DNA from: Psychroserpens luteus
GTDB lineage: Bacteria; Bacteroidota; Bacteroidia; Flavobacteriales; Flavobacteriaceae
Assembly (NCBI RefSeq): GCF_015319355.1
Contig: NZ_JADILU010000005.1
Location: 186,001-250,000, forward strand
DNA length: 64,000 nt
Direction: 5' to 3'
A model generated the notes under the pieces. The model ran no database searches, was not told the origin of the DNA, and was given only the letters and a program-made list of their open reading frames with translations. Numbering within the stretch: position 1 is the stretch's first letter; each line of letters opens with the position of its first letter. Made by a program: the position numbers and the translations under genes. Of this stretch, positions 51,708 to 60,919 are shown piece after piece.

Positions 51708-52988
51708 TTAAAAACCTAATCCACCCGCAGTATTTGCGTAAGTCCACGCAAAATCTGATGTATTCGCTCCAACAGTATTTGCTCCTTCTGCTACTGCAGT
51801 TGCTGTAGAACCAAATCCAGTAACCATTACTGTTTCTGCTTTGTTTACAAAAATATTTGTTACGTCTGTAGCACCTGATGGTAAAACTATTTGCCAAACA
51901 CCAAAAGTTAATTCACCATTGTTATAGTTTGTTGCCACACCATCATTGTCCAATTCAACATCAGATGAATCTTTAAAACCAAAAGCATATATATTATTAG
52001 TTGTTCCTGTAGCTCCACTTCTGTAATCTGCATATTCACCATTTTCTGTAACTGTATTACCAATGATTGTTACATTTTGAAGAATAAAAGAGCCAGTACC
52101 TGTTCCTTCTGGACCATCAACCTCAAAAGCATGATCTGAAATATCTCCTAAAACAACTACAGCATTATTAATAGTACCTGAATAAGCTTGATCAATATCC
52201 AAGGCATCATCTCCTTGTGACCACACTAATAAGTTTGTAGCGTTTACAGTACCACCAAAAAACTCAACACCATCATCAACGTTAGCAACAACCTCAATGT
52301 TGTTAATCACTGTTCCATTTCCAACACCACCAAGTGTTAAACCATTAATTTCGTTACCTTCACCAATTAAGGCACCACCATGACGAATAGAAATGTATGA
52401 CATCACACCTGAGTTATCAGCAGGATTAGAACCACCATATAATCCAAAAGTGTCATCAGCAGGAATACCTTCAATTTGATTTTCTACATTATCTCCAGAG
52501 AATGAACTAGGCGCATAACCTAATACAATTAATCCTCCCCATTGACCTCTATCATTTTCATCTAAGTTTGTTCCTGCAGTTTGACCACAAGTAATATTGT
52601 CACTAATAGATGTGAAAATAATTGGCTGAGATGCTGTACCTACAGCGTTAATTTTTGCTCCTCTAGCAATAATTAATGCAGATGCCAAAGAACCTGTTCC
52701 TGGAGAACCTTTAACTATAGTTCCAGCTTCAATGGTTAACGTTGCTCCATTATCTACTACAACTTTTTGGTTTAATTGATATATATTGTCGTTTGTCCAA
52801 GTTGTGTTTTCTGTAATTGCTCCAGTAACTGCAACTATAGGGCAAGTTTCTCCACTATTTCCGTTACCATCATCACCATAGTTGTTAATAGTAGTTGTTT
52901 CTATAATTATAGGAGTGTCGTCATCTTTAAAACATCCAGTGAATACTAATGAAGAAGCGATTAATGCAGATAATACTAATTTTTTCAT
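51708..52988 (-). CDS. Surface lipoprotein with beta-helix-like repeats
   Basis: 426 residues. Lipobox FTGC (lipidated C19) followed by FKDDD, which fits the Bacteroidetes lipoprotein surface-export signal. The body is rich in Gly, Asn and Asp with beta-helix periodicity: TIEAGTIVKGSPGTGSLASA, ISIRHGGALIGEGNEINGLT, VVANVDDGVEFFGGTVNATN, SQGDDALDIDQAYSGTI. A probable partner of the TonB receptor encoded downstream, capturing the ligand at the cell surface. A near-consensus promoter lies upstream (53028-53055). Confidence 0.8.
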   Translation of the reverse strand: MKKLVLSALIASSLVFTGCFKDDDTPIIIETTTINNYGDDGNGNSGETCPIVAVTGAITENTTWTNDNIYQLNQKVVVDNGATLTIEAGTIVKGSPGTGSLASALIIARGAKINAVGTASQPIIFTSISDNITCGQTAGTNLDENDRGQWGGLIVLGYAPSSFSGDNVENQIEGIPADDTFGLYGGSNPADNSGVMSYISIRHGGALIGEGNEINGLTLGGVGNGTVINNIEVVANVDDGVEFFGGTVNATNLLVWSQGDDALDIDQAYSGTINNAVVVLGDISDHAFEVDGPEGTGTGSFILQNVTIIGNTVTENGEYADYRSGATGTTNNIYAFGFKDSSDVELDNDGVATNYNNGELTFGVWQIVLPSGATDVTNIFVNKAETVMVTGFGSTATAVAEGANTVGANTSDFAWTYANTAGGLGF

Positions 52989-53027
52989 GATATTGTTTTG
53001 TTAGTTTTTTATTATTTATTAACGATG

Positions 53028-53055
53028 CAAAGAAAAGCGCATAGTGTAAAGTCAA
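53028..53055 (-). promoter_or_regulatory. Promoter of the lipoprotein-TonB receptor operon
   Basis: On the minus strand TTG (53053-53055), 17-bp spacer, TTTCTTTG (53028-53035) then C; one mismatch to TAnnTTTGC. It is 40 bp before the lipoprotein ATG. Confidence 0.6.
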
Positions 53056-53183
53056 GGTTAATTGATTATTAAACCTAAATCATAAAACTGTTAATTCAGT
53101 GTTACCAGAAACTGTGAATTTTATAATCTCGAAACATAAATTTAACATTGAAATCCCTATCTTGCTACAGCTAAACAATATTT

Positions 53184-54527
53184 ATGAATTGGGAACAATT
53201 ACTCTCCTTAAAGCGATTTGGAGACACTAATAAACGCTTACGAAAAGAACAAGATGAAACCCGTTTAGGTTTTGAAGTTGACTATGATCGTATTATTTTT
53301 TCTTCGGAATTTAGAAGTCTACAAGACAAAACTCAAGTCGTACCATTATCAAAAACCGATTTTGTTCACACACGATTAACACATAGTTTAGAAGTAAGTG
53401 TCGTTGGACGTTCTTTAGGAAGAAAAGTAGGTCAAAAAATATTAGAAAAACATCCACATTTAAAAGATGTTCATGGCTATCAAATGAATGATTTTGGAGC
53501 CATCGTCGCTGCTGCTGCATTAGCGCATGATATTGGAAATCCGCCTTTTGGTCATTCTGGAGAAAAAGCTATTGGTGAGTTTTTTAAATCTGGCAATGGT
53601 CGTTACTATGAAGATCAACTCACTAAAAAACAATATCAAGATTTATGTGATTTTGAAGGTAACGCTAATGGTTTAAAAATACTTACTGAGAGTCGTCAAG
53701 GTCGTTCTGGTGGTTTAAGACTAAGTTATGCTACTCTTGGTGCATTTACAAAATACCCTAAAGAGTCCCTTCCGAAGAAACCAACAACACACATCGCAGA
53801 TAAAAAGTATGGCTTTTTTCAAAATGAAAAAGAAACATTTAAAGACATCGCACAAGAATTAGGATTAGTTAAAAGAGGTGATGAAAATGATGTCAGTTAT
53901 TGTAGGCATCCTCTCGTGTATCTAGTTGAAGCAGCAGATGATATTTGCTACACGATAATTGATTTTGAAGATGGGATTAACTTAGGACTTATACAAGAAG
54001 AATACGCTTTAGAATATCTTATAAACTTGGTGAGAGATTCTATTCAAACAAAAACATATAATACGCTGCAAAGCACACAAGACAGATTAAGTTATTTGAG
54101 ATCATTGGCAATTAACACACTAATTAGCGAAGCTGTTGAGATCTTTATGCAAAACGAACAAGATATCTTAAGTGGTGCCTTTTCAAAAGCACTTTTAGAT
54201 TGCAGTGCATACGAAGCTCAAATCAATGACATCCTCAAATTGAGCATTTCAAATGTATATCAATCAAAAGACGTTATTGACAAAGAGATTGTAGGTTATA
54301 AGGTTATTAATGAACTTTTAAATATCTTTACAAAAGCGGTTATAAATAATTTAAAGGGAGAGTTATCTAATTATGATAGACTTATTTTGAAAGTTTTAGA
54401 GCCTAATGTAGACTTACAGAAAGATACTATTTATGATAATCTATTATCTATATGCTTCTACATTTCAAAAATGTCTGATAGTAATGCTATGTTAACCTAT
54501 CAGAAACTAAAAGGAAACCACTTATAA
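53184..54527 (+). CDS. dgt: Deoxyguanosinetriphosphate triphosphohydrolase
   Basis: 447 residues of the HD superfamily. Metal-binding motif residues: HTRLTHSLEV, AHDIGNPPFGHSGE (H115-D116) and later VEAADDICYTIIDFEDGI (Asp). RRLQDKTQV-like segment FRSLQDKTQVVPL follows the N-terminal DYDRIIFSSEFR. Splits dGTP to deoxyguanosine and triphosphate, controlling dNTP pools; several homologues also restrict phage. 15 bp before the T9SS gene, so probably co-transcribed. Two octamer copies. Confidence 0.94.
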   Translation: MNWEQLLSLKRFGDTNKRLRKEQDETRLGFEVDYDRIIFSSEFRSLQDKTQVVPLSKTDFVHTRLTHSLEVSVVGRSLGRKVGQKILEKHPHLKDVHGYQMNDFGAIVAAAALAHDIGNPPFGHSGEKAIGEFFKSGNGRYYEDQLTKKQYQDLCDFEGNANGLKILTESRQGRSGGLRLSYATLGAFTKYPKESLPKKPTTHIADKKYGFFQNEKETFKDIAQELGLVKRGDENDVSYCRHPLVYLVEAADDICYTIIDFEDGINLGLIQEEYALEYLINLVRDSIQTKTYNTLQSTQDRLSYLRSLAINTLISEAVEIFMQNEQDILSGAFSKALLDCSAYEAQINDILKLSISNVYQSKDVIDKEIVGYKVINELLNIFTKAVINNLKGELSNYDRLILKVLEPNVDLQKDTIYDNLLSICFYISKMSDSNAMLTYQKLKGNHL

Positions 54528-54542
54528 AAAAAATTGAAAAAC

Positions 54543-57314
54543 ATGAAAAGAAAATTATTATTTGTCACTTCGCTTATCGCGATATCTTTAATTGCTGTAT
54601 TGATTGTAAAATCAAATTCAGAAGAAGATAAAACTATTGATACTTTAAGAAAACAGCATTTATCATTTTTAGAAAACAGCCCTTTTAAGGAAACACAAAA
54701 TTTATCAAGAAAAGAAAGAAAGGCAATGGGCTTACCTCCAAATGCTTATAGTGATCAAATATGGGAACTTACTATGAATCCTTCAACTGGTAGACCAATG
54801 CCTGAGATAGCATTAGAGATTCAAGAAGAATTAAGAGAACAAAGATCTGCTTTAAGAGGAGTTGGAGGAGATAATTCTAATCCATGGATAGATAGAGGGC
54901 CAAACAATCAAGGAGGTCGAACTAGAGGAATTATGTTTGATCCTAATGATGTAAATAATACCAATCCAGCAGATGATTATACTAGAGTTTTCGCAGGAGG
55001 AGTATCTGGTGGATTATGGGTAAATGATGACATTACTGATCCAGATTCTTCATGGACTTTAATACCAGGTATTCAAGAAAACATCTCTGTGACAGTTATC
55101 GTTTCAGACCCTAACAATAGTAATAAAATGTATGTAGGTTCTGGAGAGCCTTACATTGGAGCAGATGGTGCTGTTATTGGAAGAGGTGTTTATAGATCTT
55201 TAGATGGAGGTGTCACGTGGGAAAATATTATTGGTGGCTATACTGGCGTAAGCAATGACGGACTAAATATAGATGGAATATTCTATGTGAGTGATATCGT
55301 TGCTAGAAATAATGGTGGTGTAACTGAACTTTACGCTGCATTTCCTAGTGGTAGATATGTTGAAGCTTCTGCTCCAAATAATTTTTTAGGAGCTAATAAT
55401 AGAGGCCTATATAAATCTATAGATGATGGAGACACATGGACTCGTTTTGATATTCAGTTCAATGATGGTACTTATAAAAATCCAAATGATATTGAACTCG
55501 ATGCAAATAATAACATTTGGCTCACAACAACATCTAACGAACTTAATATAGGTGGAGGAGATATTTGGAGCTCAACCGATGGAAATACTTTTAATTTTGT
55601 ACGTGCTTTCGGAGCCTCTGATAGAACAGAATTAGAACCTCATCCAACTAATCCAAATATATTTTGGGTTGTTTGTAATATAGGTGGTGAAGCTGATATA
55701 TTTATGACTACTGATGCCTTTGCTACTAGTGGAAATATTTCTGTAGTTAATGAGCCCGTTGATGCTGATACTGGAATTAGTGCAACCGATTATACAAGAA
55801 ATCAAGCTTTTTATGATTTACCAATAGAAGCAGACGAGAATGGTAAATTATATGTGGGAGGAATAGATTTATTCGTTTCTAGTAACTCAGGAGCTAATTG
55901 GTCACAAATTTCTGAATGGACTAATCTTGGAGGAGTTATATCTTCTGCTGTACATGCAGATCAACATGCTATAGTATTTAGACCTGGAACTAATGGAAAT
56001 GAAGCTGTTTTTGGAAATGATGGTGGTGTTTATTACTCGGCTGATTTAGCCAATTCTGTTGGAAACGCAAACATTATACAATCTAGAAATAAAGATTACA
56101 ATACGGTTCAGTTTTATTATGGAGCTATTGACCCGAGTTCTACAAACACTAATATAGCTGGAGGAACACAGGATAATGGCACACAGTTTATCACTAACGC
56201 AGCAGCTGGAGCCAATGGCTTTTTCGATCCAGTAGGTGGAGATGGAGGATTCACAGACTTTGGCGCTGCTGGTAATTATGTGATTACTACATATCCTAAT
56301 AATACACCCATTTTTATTAGCTATCCTAGTTTTACAAATGGAGCAAATATTTCAACTTTTGGTGGTGGTAGTTTTATTAATGAATCAACTTTAGATAAAA
56401 ATTTAGATATTTTATTTGTAAATGCTTCTAGTAATGCAAATGGAATAGCAATTGAACGTATTTCAGAATTTTTACCTGGTGGAGCCCCTACAGAAAATGA
56501 CCTATTAACATCTGGACAATTAAATTCTACACCAAGTGCCATGAAAGTTTCACCTTTCACAACAACATCAACAACGTTATTTGTTGGTTTAAGAAATGGT
56601 AGAGTATTACGTGGAGAATTAGCAAATTTAAACAATCCTGTTTTTCAAAGAATAAATAGTATTGATTTTGTGGGCAGTGTATCTGATATTGAATTTGGTC
56701 AAAGTGAACAAGAAATTTTTGTGACTATGTACAACTATGGTGTTCAAAGTATTTTCTTTTCCAGTAATGGAGGATCAACATGGACAGGAATTGAAGGAAA
56801 TCTACCAGATATACCAGTGCGTTGTATCCTTCAAAATCCATTAATTCCTCAAGAGTTAATTATTGGTACAGAGTTAGGGGTTTGGGTAACACCAGATTAT
56901 ACTATAGCAAATCCTATATGGATTCAGTCTTTTAATGGTATGAGTGATGTAACAGTTACCGACTTAGATTTAAAAGCATCTGATAACACAATCTTAGCAT
57001 CAACATTTGGTCGTGGATTGTTTACGAGCCAGTTCACTTCACAACCTTTAAGTGTTTTAGAAACTGAATTTAACACTAGTGCAATAACAATATTCCCTAC
57101 AATTTCTAACGGACAAATTACTATTAAATCTGAAAGTGATTTAGGTGATGCAAATATTAAGGTATTTAATATTAATGGTCAAGAAGTTTATAGTACTAAA
57201 TCAAACATCTCAACGTCTAATACCAATGTCAATCTCAATTTAAACGCAGGTATGTACTTTGTTAATATTACCGTTAATAATTACTCAGAGACTAAAAAAA
57301 TCATCATTAAATAA
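54543..57314 (+). CDS. Large T9SS-secreted beta-propeller (VPS10/sialidase-like) protein
   Basis: 923 residues. The ATG at 54543 gives the signal-anchor MKRKLLFVTSLIAISLIAVL; an upstream TTG at 54534 is unlikely. The body contains BNR/VPS10-type propeller motifs, e.g. YRSLDGGVTWENI, YKSIDDGDTWTRF, SSNSGANWSQIS, FSSNGGSTWTGIEG, and a DNGG motif (GNDGGVYYSAD). Type A sorting domain at the end (FPTISNGQITIKSESD ... AGMYFVNITV). Probably a surface glycan- or protein-binding protein, possibly a hydrolase; no catalytic residues assigned. Followed by a terminator. Confidence 0.85.
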   Translation: MKRKLLFVTSLIAISLIAVLIVKSNSEEDKTIDTLRKQHLSFLENSPFKETQNLSRKERKAMGLPPNAYSDQIWELTMNPSTGRPMPEIALEIQEELREQRSALRGVGGDNSNPWIDRGPNNQGGRTRGIMFDPNDVNNTNPADDYTRVFAGGVSGGLWVNDDITDPDSSWTLIPGIQENISVTVIVSDPNNSNKMYVGSGEPYIGADGAVIGRGVYRSLDGGVTWENIIGGYTGVSNDGLNIDGIFYVSDIVARNNGGVTELYAAFPSGRYVEASAPNNFLGANNRGLYKSIDDGDTWTRFDIQFNDGTYKNPNDIELDANNNIWLTTTSNELNIGGGDIWSSTDGNTFNFVRAFGASDRTELEPHPTNPNIFWVVCNIGGEADIFMTTDAFATSGNISVVNEPVDADTGISATDYTRNQAFYDLPIEADENGKLYVGGIDLFVSSNSGANWSQISEWTNLGGVISSAVHADQHAIVFRPGTNGNEAVFGNDGGVYYSADLANSVGNANIIQSRNKDYNTVQFYYGAIDPSSTNTNIAGGTQDNGTQFITNAAAGANGFFDPVGGDGGFTDFGAAGNYVITTYPNNTPIFISYPSFTNGANISTFGGGSFINESTLDKNLDILFVNASSNANGIAIERISEFLPGGAPTENDLLTSGQLNSTPSAMKVSPFTTTSTTLFVGLRNGRVLRGELANLNNPVFQRINSIDFVGSVSDIEFGQSEQEIFVTMYNYGVQSIFFSSNGGSTWTGIEGNLPDIPVRCILQNPLIPQELIIGTELGVWVTPDYTIANPIWIQSFNGMSDVTVTDLDLKASDNTILASTFGRGLFTSQFTSQPLSVLETEFNTSAITIFPTISNGQITIKSESDLGDANIKVFNINGQEVYSTKSNISTSNTNVNLNLNAGMYFVNITVNNYSETKKIIIK

Positions 57315-57336
57315 ACAAAATATTTATTTTTAATAT

Positions 57337-57363
57337 AAAGGGAACTGTTAAGTTCCCTTTATT
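57337..57363 (+). terminator. Intrinsic terminator after the propeller gene
   Basis: AAAGGGAACT (57337-57346), loop GTTA, AGTTCCCTTT (57351-57360) then ATTATT. Ends the dgt-propeller transcript. Confidence 0.8.
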
Positions 57364-57387
57364 ATTATATGCGTTTCATCGAATAAA

Positions 57388-57418
57388 TTTGTATTTTACC
57401 GATAATTAGCTATATTTG
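57388..57418 (+). promoter_or_regulatory. Promoter of the 58-aa gene
   Basis: TTTG (57388-57391), 19-bp spacer, TATATTTG (57411-57418): exact Bacteroidetes consensus, 29 bp before the ATG at 57448. Confidence 0.8.
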
Positions 57419-57447
57419 TTTAATCATAATCTTTTAAACCCACGATC

Positions 57448-57624
57448 ATGAAGAAAAACATTCTAGGAGCTGCAGTTGTATTTTTTGTAACGCTAGCATT
57501 TTTATTAATGTTAGATGATATTACAAGTAGTGGTAATCACGAACCACAACAAAACAATGTCAATATCGAGATTGATGACACAAACAAACAGCCAAATATT
57601 GCTACTTTAGACGAAGAAGAATAG
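57448..57624 (+). CDS. Small single-pass membrane protein, 58 aa
   Basis: ATG at 57448 to TAG at 57622-57624. Basic N-terminus (MKKN), one hydrophobic helix (about 5-22, ILGAAVVFFVTLAFLLML) and an acidic, Asn/Gln-rich tail (QQNNVNIEIDDTNKQPNI, ending LDEEE). A perfect promoter at the right distance and a terminator of the preceding gene just upstream support expression. Its last 23 bp overlap the end of the convergent dxs gene. No family recognised. Confidence 0.7.
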   Translation: MKKNILGAAVVFFVTLAFLLMLDDITSSGNHEPQQNNVNIEIDDTNKQPNIATLDEEE

Positions 57625-59380
57625 AACTAAATAACATAGTTAAACTATCAATATCAATCCCAACGGATTGATATTGTTGTTTTACAGAAGCATGCTCTAT
57701 AAACACATCAGGAATCCCTAATGTTTTAATAGAAATAGAATAACCATTAAAAGCTGCAAACTCTAAAATTGCACTTCCAAAACCTCCCGAAATAACACCG
57801 TCTTCTATCGTTATGATTTCTGTGTAAGTTTTAAATATTTCATGCAATAATTTTTCATCCAGAGGTTTTATAAAACGCATATCATAATGCGATATCGTAT
57901 CATTAACTTCACATCTAGAGATAGCCTCCTCAACATTAGAAGCTATAGCACCAACACTTAATACAGCTAGCTTTTTTCCTTTTTTAAGCTGAATACCTTC
58001 TCCTATTTTTACTTCTGAAAAAGGCTGTTTCCAATCAATAACACTTCCACGACCTCTAGGATAACGAATAGCAATTGGATAATCTAAACCTAATTGCGCT
58101 GTGTACATGATATTACGCAATTCAATTTCATTACGAGGTGCGTAAATAATCATATTTGGAATACATCTTAAATAAGCCAAATCAAAAACGCCATGATGAG
58201 TCGCTCCATCTTCTCCTACCAAACCAGCACGATCTAAACAAAAAATTACAGGTAAGTTTTGAAGTGCCACATCATGAATCACTTGGTCGTAAGCACGCTG
58301 TAAAAACGTAGAATAAATATTACAAAACACGGTCAACCCTTGAGTTGCCATACCTGCAGCTAAAGTCACTGCATGTTGCTCTGCAATACCAACATCAAAG
58401 GCACGCTCAGGGATTTGCTCCATCATATACTTTAAAGAACTTCCCGTAGGCATTGCTGGTGTAATCCCAACAATACTTTTATTCATTTTAGCCAATTCAA
58501 CAATGGTGTGACCAAATACATCTTGAAATTTTGGTGCTTGTATTTCTTCTTGCTTCGGAAGGATATCACCAGTAACCGAATCAAATTTACCAGGAGCATG
58601 ATATTTTACCTGATCGTCTTCAGCTTGTTTTAAACCTTTCCCTTTTGTTGTAATCACATGAAGGAACTTTGGCCCTTTAACCGATTTCAATCGTTCTAAT
58701 TCTGAAATTAACAATGGCAAATCATGTCCATCAATAGGACCAGAATAATCAAAGTTTAATGCTTCAAAAATATTGTCTTGTTTCTCTTTTCCTTTTTTTA
58801 CGTTGGTTAAATATTGTTTTAATGCTCCAACACTTGGATCAATTCCAATAGCATTATCATTTAAAATGACTAATAAATTGGCATTTGTAACTCCTGCATG
58901 GTTTAGTCCTTCAAAAGCCATTCCGCTGGCAATTGATGCATCACCAATTACTGCAATATGCTGTTTATCTTCTCCTTTTAATTGAGACGCAATTGCCATT
59001 CCTAATGCAGCAGAAATTGATGTAGATGAATGTCCTACACCAAATGCATCGTATTCACTTTCCTCACGATTAGGAAAACCACTTATACCACCTTTTTGTC
59101 TATTCGTATGAAAATTATCACGCCTTCCTGTGAGTATTTTATGACCATAAGCTTGATGTCCAACATCCCAAATGAGTTGATCTTTAGGTGTATTAAACAC
59201 ATAATGTAAAGCTAAGGTCAGTTCTACAACACCTAGACTTGCACCTAGATGCCCTTCTTTAGTTGCCACAATATCAATGATAAACTCACGTAACTCTTTA
59301 GCAAGTTGTAGTAACTCATTAGGATTTAATTCTCTTAAATCTTTTGGAAAGTTGATATGGTTTAATAATCGTTTTTGCAC
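57602..59380 (-). CDS. dxs: 1-Deoxy-D-xylulose-5-phosphate synthase
   Basis: 592 residues. Thiamine-diphosphate enzyme that joins pyruvate and glyceraldehyde 3-phosphate, the first step of the MEP isoprenoid pathway. Motifs: WDVGHQAYGHKILTGRR, the ThDP motif GDASIASGMAFEGLNHAG with NDN, and the transketolase central part DRAGLVGEDGATHHGVFDLA. Standard start just before QKRLLNHINFPKDLREL. The broken TonB-like gene lies 22 bp upstream. Confidence 0.97.
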   Translation of the reverse strand: MQKRLLNHINFPKDLRELNPNELLQLAKELREFIIDIVATKEGHLGASLGVVELTLALHYVFNTPKDQLIWDVGHQAYGHKILTGRRDNFHTNRQKGGISGFPNREESEYDAFGVGHSSTSISAALGMAIASQLKGEDKQHIAVIGDASIASGMAFEGLNHAGVTNANLLVILNDNAIGIDPSVGALKQYLTNVKKGKEKQDNIFEALNFDYSGPIDGHDLPLLISELERLKSVKGPKFLHVITTKGKGLKQAEDDQVKYHAPGKFDSVTGDILPKQEEIQAPKFQDVFGHTIVELAKMNKSIVGITPAMPTGSSLKYMMEQIPERAFDVGIAEQHAVTLAAGMATQGLTVFCNIYSTFLQRAYDQVIHDVALQNLPVIFCLDRAGLVGEDGATHHGVFDLAYLRCIPNMIIYAPRNEIELRNIMYTAQLGLDYPIAIRYPRGRGSVIDWKQPFSEVKIGEGIQLKKGKKLAVLSVGAIASNVEEAISRCEVNDTISHYDMRFIKPLDEKLLHEIFKTYTEIITIEDGVISGGFGSAILEFAAFNGYSISIKTLGIPDVFIEHASVKQQYQSVGIDIDSLTMLFSSILLRLK

Positions 59381-59402
59381 ATTGTAAAAATACGAGAATT
59401 AA

Positions 59403-60381
59403 TTAGTCTTCGATATTAAAAGCAAAAGGTAAAGCATAGGATACAGAAACTTTCCTGCCTTCGTGCTTTGCAGGTATAAATTTTGGTAGCAAATTCATAA
59501 AACGTAATAATTCCTCCTCAAGTAACTTATGAGGACCTCTAACTTTTATATCATTTATAGCTCCTAAAGTATCTACTGTAAACTGAGCTTGCATTCTTTG
59601 TTTTCCTTTTAATCCTAAATCTTTAGAAATAGCAATATTGAAATTTTTAGTTACTAACTCATTCATTTTGCTATTGAAATAATTTTGTTTTTCATTTCTA
59701 GATAAATTCGTAGGCGTATTTGGAAACTCAATAGGTTTTTCAACATCGAGCATGCCAAAAACAATATCTTCATAAATACCTTTTTCACCTTCTATCTCAG
59801 GATATTGAGGATCAACAATTGAATCTGGATGAATAGGCGATTTTTCATGTTTATCTATATCACCAGTAACTATAATCATACCATCTAAAGCTGGAATTGA
59901 AGGTGTAGGGATCGGTTTCTTTTGAATAATACTTTCTGTTTTCTCTTTTGAAGAATGAACGCTTATAGAATCAACATTCTTTTTTACTTCAATTTGAGTA
60001 GAGTCAATAGCCTTCTCAACAATCTCAACACTTTCTATTTTTTTTGGTATTGCCTTTATCATCTGCACAGCTAAACAAAGATGTTCCCATCGCTAATAAT
60101 AAAGCCAATAAAAACAATTTATGAAAACTCATGGTTTACTCAAAAACAGTATCTGAAATCTGTAAGTTAATAGTATCCAGTTGCGATTGTCTAATGTGTG
60201 CGCAAATACGTTGACCTTTGTTTTTATGAATAAACTCTTGAATTTAATTCGTTTTCATTGTGGTAAAATCAACTACCGTTTTAGAACAGGATTGACAAAA
60301 CCGACCCTTTTCGTTTGGTGTCATTTCAGACCAATTTTCATGACAAGGCTTCAGGATTGAAATTGAGTAACGTGTTTTCAT
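59403..60381 (-). pseudogene. TonB-like membrane protein gene broken by two nonsense codons and a frameshift
   Basis: Three pieces line up as one gene. From ATG 60379-60381: a Cys-rich N-terminus (ILKPCHENWSEMTPNEKGRF, CQSCSKTVVDFTTMKTN) ends at TAA 60244-60246, where relatives would have GAA. The same frame continues IQEFIHKNKGQRICAHIRQS to a second TAA at 60136-60138, then MSFHKLFLLALLLAMGTSLF-SC (membrane segment or lipobox). At a run of eight A (60038-60045) the frame shifts by one, and the rest (IESVEIVEKAIDSTQIEVKK to a TonB C-terminal domain, MQAQFTVDTLGAINDIKVRG ... RKVSVSYALPFAF) stays open to 59403. Three independent lesions argue for a true pseudogene, not a sequencing slip. Confidence 0.8.
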
Positions 60382-60461
60382 ACTAAGTGAAGATTTCTTG
60401 AATAGCATCAAATTTCTTGCCGACATTTAATTACATCAAATAGAATTGTATTTTTACAACT

Positions 60462-60911
60462 ATGATAAACCCTTTCGACGATACCTATTATATGAAAAAA
60501 GCCTTACAAGAAGCCCAAGAAGCTTTTGATAAAGGCGAAATCCCAGTAGGCGCAGTCATCGTTATAAAAGACAGAATCATCGCAAGAACACATAACTTAA
60601 CGGAGCTTTTAAACGACGTTACAGCACATGCCGAAATGCAAGCTATCACAGCTGCAGCAAACTTTCTAGGCGGAAAATATTTAACCAATTGTACTCTCTA
60701 CGTTACTTTAGAACCTTGCCAAATGTGTGCAGGCGCTTTGTATTGGAGTCAGATTTCTAAAATAGTTTATGGAGCTCGTGATGAAGAACGTGGTTGTATT
60801 GCATTAGACACCAAGCTACACCCTAAAACTAAAATGGTAGGAGGTATTTTAGCCGAAGAAGCATCAGCATTATTAAAACGTTTTTTTATTGAGAAACGTA
60901 ATTTGAATTAA
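60462..60911 (+). CDS. tadA: tRNA-specific adenosine deaminase
   Basis: 149 residues. Zinc deaminase signature HAEMQAI (His ligand, catalytic Glu) and PCQMCAGAL (two Cys ligands), with GEIPVGAVIV before it and YGARDEERG after it. Converts the wobble adenosine of tRNA-Arg(ACG) to inosine. ATG 60462 starts MINPFDDTYYMKKAL; an internal Met is less likely. Divergent from the broken TonB-like gene. The following membrane-protein gene is 8 bp away. Confidence 0.93.
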   Translation: MINPFDDTYYMKKALQEAQEAFDKGEIPVGAVIVIKDRIIARTHNLTELLNDVTAHAEMQAITAAANFLGGKYLTNCTLYVTLEPCQMCAGALYWSQISKIVYGARDEERGCIALDTKLHPKTKMVGGILAEEASALLKRFFIEKRNLN

Positions 60912-60919
60912 TATAGCTA

